A DNA stretch of 64,000 nucleotides from Azolla caroliniana (taxonomy: Eukaryota > Polypodiophyta), in contig JBHGNT010000013.1 of NCBI GenBank assembly GCA_043228905.1, forward strand, positions 20,460,001 through 20,524,000. Reading direction: 5' to 3'. Shown here in pieces: positions 48,423 to 59,000 of this stretch; position 1 is the stretch's first letter; each line of letters begins with the position of its first letter. The position numbers and the translations under genes were made by a program. The notes under the pieces were generated by a model, which did not search any database, had not been told where the DNA came from, and was given only the letters and a program-made list of their open reading frames with translations.

Positions 48423-48699
48423 CTTATTGAATGGACTAGTTTAATTTTGGTATATGCTCAAAATGAAGAAACCATACAGAAAACACTTAACACTATGATG
48501 GTTTCAAATATCGTCTCATGGAATGGACTAGTTTAATTTCGGGATATGCACGAAATGGAGAAACTGTACAGAAAACATTTAGCACTATGATGGTTTCAAA
48601 TATCATCTCATGGAATGGACTAGTTTAATTTCGGGATAGGCTTGAAATGGAGAAACTGTACAGAAAACATATAACACTATGATGTTTTCAAAGATCGTC
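48423..48699 (+). repeat. Three 92-bp tandem copies derived from a PPR motif
   Basis: Copies run about 48423-48514, 48515-48607 and 48608-48699. Each holds TCATGGAATGGACTAGTTTA, which translates S-W-N-G-L-V-stop, and after a one-base shift SGYARNGETVQKTF, the classic SWNxLISGYAxNG core of a P motif, then a V-S-N-I-(V/I)-S link into the next unit. The same stop and frameshift recur in the copies, so the motif was already broken when it was amplified. Confidence 0.8.
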
Positions 48700-49105
48700 T
48701 CATGGATATGTTGAGGAAGTGTTGTATTAGTTTTGAACAAATGCAATACAACATATGTATTGTATACTGTTTACTTTAATTTTAATACCAATGGAGGATA
48801 TTTTTTATGGAAAAAATAAAAAACAATCACTAATTCTTAATACTTGATCCAAGTATGATCCAAGACACCCATATCCATATTTGTCATAGTGAAAGGTACA
48901 CAAATATGAGAGGAACTTAAATTTGATAAACATCTTAGGCAATAGATTTATATAGAGGCAGAGAAATTACGATAGCTGATGAAGGGCATTTGGGGAGATA
49001 ACCAAAACTTGGGGGCAATTTTGGTGATAAAGAAAGAAAATCAGAGGGGGACGGGCGGGGGTATTTGGCTGGCGTTTACCCTCCACCTATCAGTTGCTTC
49101 CTGCC

Positions 49106-51361
49106 ATGCTCTCTGATCTTCATATATTTCCAGGACGTTTTGCTACACTTCCATCACCGCGGAACACTGCATCTTCCCATGGCCTCATCAATACAGAAAC
49201 AGGCGTGCAACCGTCATGGATCCGTAGCTGCTATTATGACCCCCCACATAATTCCATCAAACACAATATTAAAGAGATTTACCCCACAGGTAATCTTATT
49301 GCCGATGATGATATGGTGTTTCATGATCAAATTAGGGTCTTGGATCTGATAAAGTCGTGCAGGAAAAAAAAGAACATACACAAGGCACGCCAGATACATG
49401 CTGATGTTCTCAAGAAACGCATGATTCCAAAGGATGTTTATATTGTGAATGCCCTCATTACCACATATGCCAAATGTGGTGCACTTCAAGAAGCACGAGA
49501 AGTATTTGAACAAATTCCATTGCGGAATATTGTGTCTTGGAATGCCCTCATATCTGGATATGTCCAGAATGGTTTTGGTTATGAAGCATTGAGATGTTTC
49601 GGACAGATGAAAGATGCAGGAATATTTCCGAATGCAGTAACTTATACATGCATTTTGAAAGCTTGTGGCATCGTGGGGTCTCTAGAGATTGGAAAAGATA
49701 TAGAAGCTGATGTTAGAGAGAAAGGATTATTGGATAGAGATGTCGTGCTTGGAACTGCATTGGTGGATATGTATTGCAAATGCGGTGCATTAGGAAAAGC
49801 ACAAGAAGTGTTTGGACATCTTCGGGATCGGAATGTTGTGACATGGAACGCATTGATTGGTGGATATGCCCAGAATGGGTTCGCTGATGAAGCATTGAAA
49901 TACTTCAGACAAATGAAAGATTTGGGAGTTTGTCCGAATGCGATAACTTATATTTGCATTTTCAAAGCTTGCAGCATCCTGGGGTCTCTATCAGTTGGGG
50001 AAGAAATCCATGGCGAGGTTCGGAAGAGAGGACTCGTGGAGAAAGATGTCATGCTTGGGAATGCATTAGTGGACATGTATGCCAAGTGTGGTGTACTAGA
50101 AAAAGCACTGGACGTGTTTGAACAACTTCCATTGCAGACAATTGTGTCTTGGAATGCCTTGATTTCTGGATACATACAAAATGGACTCGGTGATGAAGCA
50201 TTAAAATGCTTCAAAGAAATGAAAGATGCAGGAGTCTCTCCAAATGCAGTAACTTATGCCTGCATTCTTAAAGCATGTGGTATTGTGGGATCTCTTGAGA
50301 TTGGGAAAGATATAGATGTGGAGGTTAGGAATCAAGGGATCTTGGAGGAAGATGTGGTACTTGGCACTGCGTTCATGGACATGTATGCCAAGTGTGGTGT
50401 GCTAGAGAAAGTACGTGGAGTCTTTGAGCAACTTCCATTGCGAGATGTTGTAGCTTGGAATGTTTTAATTTCTGGGTATGCTCAGTTAAGTCAAGTTAAT
50501 GTGGCTTTGGATTTGTATAGTCAAATGAAGGCTGAAGAGGTGGTGCCGAATTCAGCAACGTTTGTTATTTTGCTAAATGCATGTTGTCATTCAGGTCTAA
50601 TGAAAGAGGGTGAAAAGTTGTTCGATGAAATGCACACTATCTATGTTTTAACTCCAACCTTAGAACATTATACATGTATGATTGATCTATTTGGCCGGGT
50701 GGGAAGCTTTGATAAGTTGATATCCTTGGTTAAGCAGGTTCACCATTCAAGGTATCTTCCACTATTCCATAGTATATTGAGTTCTTGCAGACAATGGCGG
50801 AACGTGATACTTGGGAGATGGGCATTTGAGCAAACCATACAGCTTGATGAAAAGTCTGCTGCTGCATATGTCAACATGAGAAACATATATGCAGCATCTG
50901 GAATGCCAACAGAGGCGGATAGAATCGAGGCATTGAGAGTGAAAAAAACAATGTCGAATAAACCAAGAAGTCGGTGGACTGATGCCAATGGGAATGCACA
51001 TTCTTTTTTTGTAGATAAGGAGGGCCATCCTCAATGTGCACATATATATGCAAAGATGGAGGAGATCCACCAGAAACTAGCACAGGAAGGCTATTTCCGA
51101 GGTTTGCATTGTACTAATTCTGATGATAAAAACGAGTTTGTTTCATGTGTCCTGGGTGTGAAGATGGCAATTGCTTGTGTACTGATTAATACACCCAATG
51201 GTATGTCTATGCATGTGACCACGAACATGAGGATTTGTGATGCCTGCCATTCCTTCATCTCTCTTCTCTCAATGACTGAGAAGCGAATGATTCATGTGAA
51301 GGATGCCAACCGCATTCACAGTTTTGAGAATGGAAATTGTATATGCGATGATTGCAATTGA
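49106..51361 (+). CDS. PLS-DYW PPR protein with degenerate deaminase domain
   Basis: Intronless, 751 residues from the first ATG. Leader, then VFHDQIRVLDLIKSC, four S-P-L triplets (for example ALVDMYCKCGALGKAQEVFG, VVTWNALIGGYAQNGFADEA), a final S-P pair, L2 (NACCHSGLMKEGEKLFDEMH), S2 (HYTCMIDLFGRVGSFDKLI), E and E+ (YAASGMPTEADRIEALRVKK), and a full-length DYW-type tail. Zinc site 2 is kept (MRICDACHSF), as are VKDANRIHSFENGNCIC and GHPQCAHIYAKMEEIHQKL. But the catalytic HSEK-LAIA is LGVKMAIA: His ligand and Glu proton shuttle are both gone. The PG box is KPRSRW and the terminal DYW is DCN. The fold may persist but cytidine deamination is not expected. It is likely an RNA-binding factor or one that needs a partner deaminase. 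There is no frameshift; the changes are point substitutions. Confidence 0.93.
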   Translation: MLSDLHIFPGRFATLPSPRNTASSHGLINTETGVQPSWIRSCYYDPPHNSIKHNIKEIYPTGNLIADDDMVFHDQIRVLDLIKSCRKKKNIHKARQIHADVLKKRMIPKDVYIVNALITTYAKCGALQEAREVFEQIPLRNIVSWNALISGYVQNGFGYEALRCFGQMKDAGIFPNAVTYTCILKACGIVGSLEIGKDIEADVREKGLLDRDVVLGTALVDMYCKCGALGKAQEVFGHLRDRNVVTWNALIGGYAQNGFADEALKYFRQMKDLGVCPNAITYICIFKACSILGSLSVGEEIHGEVRKRGLVEKDVMLGNALVDMYAKCGVLEKALDVFEQLPLQTIVSWNALISGYIQNGLGDEALKCFKEMKDAGVSPNAVTYACILKACGIVGSLEIGKDIDVEVRNQGILEEDVVLGTAFMDMYAKCGVLEKVRGVFEQLPLRDVVAWNVLISGYAQLSQVNVALDLYSQMKAEEVVPNSATFVILLNACCHSGLMKEGEKLFDEMHTIYVLTPTLEHYTCMIDLFGRVGSFDKLISLVKQVHHSRYLPLFHSILSSCRQWRNVILGRWAFEQTIQLDEKSAAAYVNMRNIYAASGMPTEADRIEALRVKKTMSNKPRSRWTDANGNAHSFFVDKEGHPQCAHIYAKMEEIHQKLAQEGYFRGLHCTNSDDKNEFVSCVLGVKMAIACVLINTPNGMSMHVTTNMRICDACHSFISLLSMTEKRMIHVKDANRIHSFENGNCICDDCN

Positions 51362-52689
51362 TCCATGATGTTTGAAATGTCTCTCAACTATTCTAAGGAC
51401 ATTTTCTTTGAAATGTCCCAAGTGAATAACAATGTCGTTAGACCTTAATAAACAAGTGATCATGTATATTAGACAATTTGTGCTACTGCTATATGTAAAG
51501 TAAATGTAGAACCAGTTTGCTTCTATAGAGTTGAAAGTCAGGTATACAGGAGAAGATTAAGTTGATGACATATTTAAGTGGTCCAATAGCATGCACCTCC
51601 ATGAATGCTATTTACTATTCTTTGGAATCAAGCTCCAAATAAGATGGAGAGTGGTCATGGCAGTGTTGCTGTTGTATGAAATGAATATTGTCATTGATAA
51701 AGAGGTAAAAACAGTAATCATATCAATTGGAGTTAACTGGTATCTAGTTACGATGGTGATATTGCAGATTTAGAAGAGATGGAAACATATGGTGAAATGT
51801 GAAGGCAGTAATGGTGATACTATCTCATCAACTGTACGACATATGCGAAGACCCAAAATCATTAATAAATGAGGGGTAATGTAAAATTAATCTCCTTGAA
51901 TATTTGGAATTTGAACAGTCAAGAACTAACATATGTGTAAAGAAGTTTTGTATGAGGACAATGCAGCAAGACGAATATTTGCGGAATCCATATTTTGATG
52001 TCTTTTGGCAAGGAAGTCATTATGACCCCCTGTGGATGTGATCTATATAGATACAATCAGCAAGAAAATGTGTATTGTTTTATTTGGAAGAACACCAAGA
52101 AAGCATTAAACAAGTTTATTTGGCACAAACACGTATATATAGTACATATTGAATGACGTGTTTAGAGAATCCTTTTCTCAATGAATTTGGGCCTCAAATG
52201 TCGTAAGTTTACACGCATTAATGATACATACAACCCAAGTTGTAGTTCTATAAGGGAGAGATGGAGTGATTTTTGAGATTGTTTACAAGCATGAAGTGCA
52301 TAACTAATATGTACGAGTAATGGTGATTGAAATGCGGTGTAATGACACGATGACAAAGTTTAACAAGTGCATTTGAGTGTCCCTGTGTTGCCTTATAGTA
52401 CTCACAGTCTCCTTTGACGTTGACATTCCTTTGCTCACACTATATTGACTCCTTGGGATGTTGTTAATGGAGCAAAGTTGGTGGCCTGCAACTACTATCC
52501 TTTCATCCTGCATGCTAATGTAAGGGCTGATTCCCTATGCTTTTGAAACTCGAGCATCACTTTGCCAAATTGTCCTAGTCAACCTTCTCCATCATTTGTC
52601 AAATGGTGGCGGAGTGTGTGTAGAGGGTAGCATAGTTACTTACCTACACACAAAATGTTCCTTGTTTTTTATCTATCTTTCACATAATT
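51362..52689. other. Intergenic, no gene seen
   Basis: Probable PPR 3' region followed by AT-rich DNA with unsupported short frames. Confidence 0.45.
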
Positions 52690-53060
52690 TACAAAATCTT
52701 TCAACTATAGGTATGTGAAGTACTCATTTGACCTCGATCTCTAATTGTTGAGAGGAAACTCTAAGTTGGCCTATTTGTTTGCGAGCGCAATGTCCATGTA
52801 CCTAGATCTCTATATGACTCCATCTTTTGAAAAGTTCATGAAATGATCTTTGTAGTAGGGAACTTTGGGGGAAGTGGCTCCCTTGATGTTGGCCAAGTCT
52901 TTTGGGTATAAGCTACCATAGGTCTTGTTGGATGTACCTTGTTCCCTTCATTATTTGCGAGAGGTGTACAATGTCAAAAGGTCACACAATCTTGATGTCA
53001 AGGCAATTGATGTTGTGTACCAATTCATTGGTTGTGAGTATCGTGATCTTTCTTTGTGTT
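52690..53060 (+). mobile_element. Dispersed repeat copy B with decayed coding sequence
   Basis: Reads KYSFDLDL, stop, GNSKLAYLFASAMSMYLDLY then MTPSFEKFMK, and in a shifted frame LAKSFGYKLP, stop, then LLDVPCSLHYLREVYNVK. The same blocks in the same order occur in PFK intron 1 (13.9-14.2 kb), and DNA similarity is also visible (GGAAACTCTAAGTTGGCCTA versus GGAAACTCTGAGTTGGCCTA). The family is unknown. Confidence 0.6.
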
Positions 53061-54364
53061 TTGATGTTGCCATTTGCTTCGATGTTTCAAGTTCCTTGTG
53101 TATAATTCTTTGAAGTGACGAAGTTTAAATTTGGTCGATGACATTCATGTTTTGGAATAATGCTTCTAAAATGGTGGGGGGTATTTTCAATTAAGCACAC
53201 ATGATCTGATTGGGGTGGATGCATTGCTACACATAATCCATGCCAAAATCATAAGTGGTGGATGCTTTATTTGTATCCACATATACATGGGGAGGCATGG
53301 ATTACATATGTGTGCATTGTACATGAGGGAAAGGGTGATCATGGTGTTGAATAACCAAAGTTTGGTATGGAGCTCTTGGAAGTATCCTTGGGGGCTTTAT
53401 CATTCTATGTTATGTGTGAAACACAACATTCTAGCATGCCAAGAGTTGTATATCCTCGAGTGGGTTGATCTTTGGCAGGTTGGGAACATAGAAAAGTTCC
53501 CAATTGTGCTTGTGAATGTAGCTCCTATATATACATAGGAACCTGTTACTTCAACTTACCCTCCTAATATGGGCGAGGATGACGCATCAAGATTGGGCAT
53601 GGATTTGTTCAAGACCATGGCATTACTCTTGCCTGGGTTTAATTGATCCCTTCTTTGTGACAATACCTATAGGGCATTGAGATGTCGTCGTCAACCTATT
53701 CAGAAGAGTCCAAAGGAAGCACCATAGTGCACGACGAGGGCAAGGGAGTTTAGGAGAGCTCAAAGGGTGTTCCCCGGGATGTGAGCATGGCATCACATTC
53801 TAAGGAAGACACTAGATTAAGAGATAAATGAGGTCATAAACAGAACGAAAGATGTGAATTAAGTATACTTAATATGTTGATTCCCTTGCATCTTCCATGT
53901 ATGATGGCGTGCAACCTCGTCGTTGTAGAGTCCTAGGACCTTGTAGAAATCCACAAAGCATTCATACAATCGCTTTATGTTGTGCATTTCCTTTGTTCAT
54001 CGAGCAACATATTGTAAGGGTGTGGTGGTTGGTGCAAAAGGCCTTGCTAAATCCCCCTTGGTTAGGGGTTTATATCTCTTCAACCTCAACATTAAGTGTT
54101 GAGTTCCACAACACCACTACATAAAGTTTGGCAAATGTGTGGCCAATAATGATAGTATGATAAATCCGTGGTTGGAGGAGGTCCACCTATGAATAGGCAC
54201 AATCGTGTGTATTGCCCATGTGTCTGGAAGTTCTTCTACCAAGGCCCTATGAACATGTGTGTAATATGCAATTGCATGTTGAGTGTTAGGGCAAAGGAAA
54301 ATCACAAATTCTCATTCCTACAACAACAAGAAGGAAGTTTGCTAACCAAAGTTCAAACCTTAGC
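53061..54364. other. Probable old retroelement DNA, nothing specific
   Basis: No gene recognised. It lies between a dispersed coding repeat and a gypsy fragment, so it may be the body of a dead element, but no diagnostic motif was seen. Confidence 0.35.
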
Positions 54365-54459
54365 CACAAGGTACGAAAGAGAAAAATGGTTTACATGAAA
54401 GGTGAGACAAATGCAAAATTTGTCTCACATAAACCATTCTTCTCCTTTGTACCTTGTGC
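54365..54459. repeat. 95-bp foldback hairpin
   Basis: CACAAGGTACGAAAGAGAAA...GGTGAGACAAA pairs with TTTGTCTCACATAAACCATT...GTACCTTGTG: ~41-bp arms with about four mismatches and one 6-base bulge, around a loop of ~7 bases. It could be a MITE-type foldback or a small-RNA precursor. A related short palindrome, GACAAATGCAAATTTGTC, recurs near 54503. Confidence 0.8.
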
Positions 54460-54572
54460 CATTGTAACTAGATATTGTCATCGTTCTCAACTTGCCATAG
54501 TCGAGACAAATGCAAATTTGTCATCCTTCTTTAGAATGATGAGTATCATGCTTATCCATGTGGTATTCTTAA

Positions 54573-54887
54573 CTATTTGATCATTTCCTCATTGATGAAG
54601 GTGATGTAGTTGGAGTTCTTTGGTATAATCATAACTGGAAGGGTTGGAGTCTGACTCTTAAGTGAACATAATGTTGGTACAAGTAAGGATCCAACCCACA
54701 TGTCCCCATAGGACCATGCAAAGACATCTTGGTAGTCTCCAATAAGAGTGAAGAGCTCATGTTGGAATGGTGGACCCAATGTCCCCTTCACTATTTTCAC
54801 AAGTGAAAGGTCCTTAATCATGCCAAGGTTGACTTTGTGTAGCTTGGTAATCAACACCGATTGGCATACCATTAGCCCCCACTCCAA
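54573..54887 (-). pseudogene. Ty3/gypsy polyprotein fragment (RT N-terminal side)
   Basis: The minus-strand frame contains LFTLIGDYQDVFAWSYGDM, matching the L-x2-YxDVFAWSYxDMPG block just ahead of the reverse transcriptase in plant Ty3/gypsy elements. The frame loses similarity after this and no RT active site is visible. Terminal repeats were not found. Confidence 0.7.
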
Positions 54888-56088
54888 AGCAATTTGGGCC
54901 TATGCAAGAGTAGGGATTGATTTGGTCAGAGGTTTCAAGGTTGTAGCTTGCATCACTCGTGATGAGTCATTTGAAAATGTAGATGATAGGGTTGCATAAC
55001 TTGTATCACATTGATCTCGAATAAAGAAATGATAGTAAGGCGATCAATTGTCTATGTAGTCCTTGAGGTGCATATCGACGATCCCTTCAAGCATATTAAT
55101 GATTTCAACATGAAGGAGCTTTGATTGGTGAAGCTTCATCTTCATCTTGCTCTAGCAGACGTTGGCGTGGTCGTGTTGCCAATCGTTGTTAATACGAGTC
55201 ATATCAACAATGGTTGATTTGTAGAGTCGCGGATTCTTTTGAAAGGTTTTGCAAATGGTCTTAAGTTCTTCGTGCAAAAGAAACATCCTACATATATTAT
55301 AGACTATTGTAAATTTCGATTCAAGGTACAACAAATAGTTAGAATTAGTGGAACTTTTGAAGGAGTATTATGCTTTCGGCCGTATTGATTGATACACAAA
55401 TTGATGTGCATGGAATGAGTGAGCATTGGAATTCGCACGAGTTATATAGTCATGAACCAATTGACAGACTCTCTCCATGGGATGAAGCAGGTTACTGAGC
55501 GATTCCCGCGCCGGAACTCGGGGCAATGTACGGAAAATGCCGAGAGCTAGCCGGTCCGCGATGAGAAGGAAGAGCAAAAGTCGGGCTGACCCTGACTTCG
55601 GCGTTGGCGTCTTGCTGCCACCGGCTGGCTACTGCATGAAGACTCATCAAAGAGATGAGATGGGATGGGATGGGATAATTAGAGAGAGAGATGGTTGGTA
55701 ATTAAGAAGTGCAAAAGGGAATGAATGGATGTTAATTAAGTCTCTGTCATCTCTCTCTCTCTCTCTCTCTATACACACTCAGAGAGACAGAGAAGGAAAG
55801 GAAAGGAGAGGAGGAGGGAGGGTGAGCTTTTTTTCCTTCTTCCATCGTCAACTGAACGGAACAACGACCGGCCACACACAGACACACACAGACACACAGC
55901 GAGCAAAGGAGGATTTCCTTCTTCTTCTTCTCCGCTGGGGCTTCGGAAAGGAAACGGAAGCTTTCTTCCTCTGATCAGATCGCTCGTTTCTTTCTGTTGC
56001 ACAACCCTCTCCCCCCCCATCTTCTCTACTTGAATCTGATCTGATCTGATCGATCCATTTCCAAAAGAGACCCTCCTTTTTCTTCGCC
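54888..56088. other. Intergenic DNA and leader of the FHA/AAA gene
   Basis: No gene supported. From ~55490 the DNA is more GC-rich. A (CT)n tract at 55749-55770 and GATCT repeats at 56036-56054 lie in the probable promoter/5' UTR of the next gene. Confidence 0.45.
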
Positions 56089-59000
56089 ATGGTTTCCACA
56101 CGACGTACTGCTTCAAAGCGATCTCCTCCGCCTCCTTCTTCATCCTCTGAGCAGCCATCCCCATCACCTAAACGAGCAAAGGTACGCGCTAAGTTTTTTT
56201 TTTCTTTTCTTTTTTTTCTGCCGTCCTCTTTATCATATCCGTGCCAAACAGTTTGTCGATGATAGAAAACGGGAACCTTCCTTCGTTTATTTTGTCCGTT
56301 TATCTGTTGGTTTCTCTGTTTATTCGTGAACTTGTTTGATTGTTAGTCTCTTTTTGTCTTCATCAAATAGTTAAACGGATTGTTGATGAGGGATGGGAAG
56401 TTGTATGAGCTTGTATATCTTGTTTGTATGTTTACCTTCTTTATTGTTAGATTTTTTGTTTGCCTATTGGATTTTTTGTTTACTTGCTTCTTTGTTTGCT
56501 TTATCGTTTTCCCTTAAAAGTTGGAGGAGAAATCTGCAGACAAAGAAGGAACGGAGCAGAATGAAGGGGAGGAGGAGATTCAACAGATTTGCACCGAAGA
56601 AACCCTAACCATAGTGGAGGACTCTGTACCGACAACAGTGACTGCAGATGTGGTGGCCAATGAGAGTTCACCTTGTACTCCCCCGAAACCAACACCCACA
56701 CTTGATGAAGATATGGCCACGACTGCAGATGCTGATACTACTGCTGTAGCTGACTCTGGAAATGCTGCAGATGAAAAAGTAAAAGCATTCGAGACATCAG
56801 GTATGTTTCCCGTACCTTTTTTCTTTTAAAACGTCAATCATCATCGTCACTTAGATGTTGGTTGACTGCGAGGTTCCCCTTGGCCGTTGGAGTGTTTGCT
56901 CTACCATTGATTGCCAAGATTCTCGTTGCGATGGAGTATGTATTATATCATTGACTATATGTCATACCATCAATGGTTTTACTTAAGATTGAGTGTGCAT
57001 TATACAAATATTATCAAGGTTTGACATGGAGTATATATAATCCATCAGTTGGTGAGGTATTACATATAATACAATTGATTGGCTAGGTTTTGCTTGAAAT
57101 TGAGTGTATATTATACTACTGGTTGAGGAGGTTCTACTTTAACATGGATTGTATATTATACCACTGACTGGCAAGGTTTTGAATCAAGATGGGATGCATA
57201 TTATACCATTGAGTGTATGTATTACCATTGACTGCCGAGTTTTACTTGATGTCATTTAACATACAATAGACCATTGATTTGAGAGGTTTTGTTCTCAATG
57301 TGGTGTGTATTTGACCATCTCTTCTCAAGGCTTTCATCAAGATGGACTATATTTCATACCGTCAAGTTTTGAATATATATTATAAGATGGATTGTTGAGG
57401 TTTCGCTCAAGATGGAAATGGAGTGTATATCATGCAATTGAATCTCAGAGTTCTTCTCGAGATGAACTGTATATTTTGCCATTTTAATTCTAGTACATAT
57501 TAAACCATGGATTATTAAGGTTCTATGAGAGATAGAGATTTGGTGTTAATTATACCATTTGAGTATGTGTATGGCTATGCAGGGATCCCGGCAGTAACCA
57601 GGCAGCGGAATGCAGGAACTTGGTTCAGATTGAAGACACCTGATGTTGGAATCCCGTGGGGGAAATTGCTTTCCCAATGTAATCAGGTGAGATTTTCAAT
57701 ACTATCTCCATATGCATCGATGATTTAAGACATGCTCCTTGATCATTGTATGTGGCATGCTTTTGTAAATTAACAGCATGATGGTCATTGTAATTTAATT
57801 TTATATCTTGCTTTATCATCATAAATTTATTCATATCCTGCAGATCAATTCATAAATGAGTGTAATTTTGCAGCGTGGTTGATCAATGTAAATCTGTTTA
57901 TATCTTGCTGATGAATTCAGTAATGAAGTTTGGATTATATCATTTCAGCATCAGCATGTGAACTTAGTAGGACATACCTTTACTATTGGACGTAGCAGGG
58001 GTTGCAACCTGCAGCTGAAGGATCAAGGAATTAGTGGGGTTCTTTGCAAGCTCAAGTTTATGCAGGTGTCTATCCCTCAAAATTTCTTTTCCAAATAGTT
58101 TTGGTAGGGTTTTCTGCAGCACCTTAATGAAAATTTGCTATATTTTCAGCATGAACAAGGTGGTGTAACTCTCTTGGAGCACACCGGAAATAGTGGCATA
58201 GTTCATGTAAATGCAAAACCCATGAAGAAGAACTGTAGCATTCTTCTGAAAGGTGGGGATGAAGTGGTCTTCTCGTCTTGCAAGCATTATTCATATGTAT
58301 CCTTGACTGTGAAACCAATAGTAGATCATAGTGAGATTCAGATTTATCGACATGTGTAGCAGTGAAATATCGGTGCTCCTTAATAATTACCGTTATACAG
58401 ATATTTCAACCATTATCAGGTAATTCAGTTCCCTCTGTTTCTACTCACGCTCTTCCTGCAAAAGTATTACAACTTGATGAGGCAAGAACAGGAGATCCTA
58501 TGGATGTAGCAGGAGCTTCTATCCTGGCATCTCTTTCAAATTTTGCGCAGAGTACAGCATTTCATCCTAGTTTGGCACAGGCTTCTGAAGATCGGTTGAA
58601 AGCGACTGTGACTGCATTATTGCCTGCTATACCACCCCCATCTGATGTTTCAGAGGGGTCCATATCTGATATTGAAGCAGCTGGGCAACCAGGGAAAGTG
58701 TGTGCTGATCCAGGTGTTATGCCCACTGATCCGCAGAATAAGAAACCTGTGGCTGAGATGGCCATGGAGGATACTGTAATGGATGCAAGTTCCGCCCAAG
58801 GGGTTGGTGAGTGCCTAGGATCCTCGCCCCCAAAAGATCCTGAGAATGTGATATGCCCTGAACTTATAGAAGGCAATATTAAAGGAAATGATGTGGATAG
58901 AGATGGTGCTGCAGTTATTGCATCAGCAACTGCCATAAAGCGGCAAAATCTGAAAGAAGAATTTACCAGAATCATGATCAACGGTCAGGATGTTGATGTT

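Noticed and set aside
58562-58981. 139-residue minus-strand frame inside FHA/AAA exon 6
   Set aside because: Shadow of the coding strand; the + strand reading is continuous with a known family.
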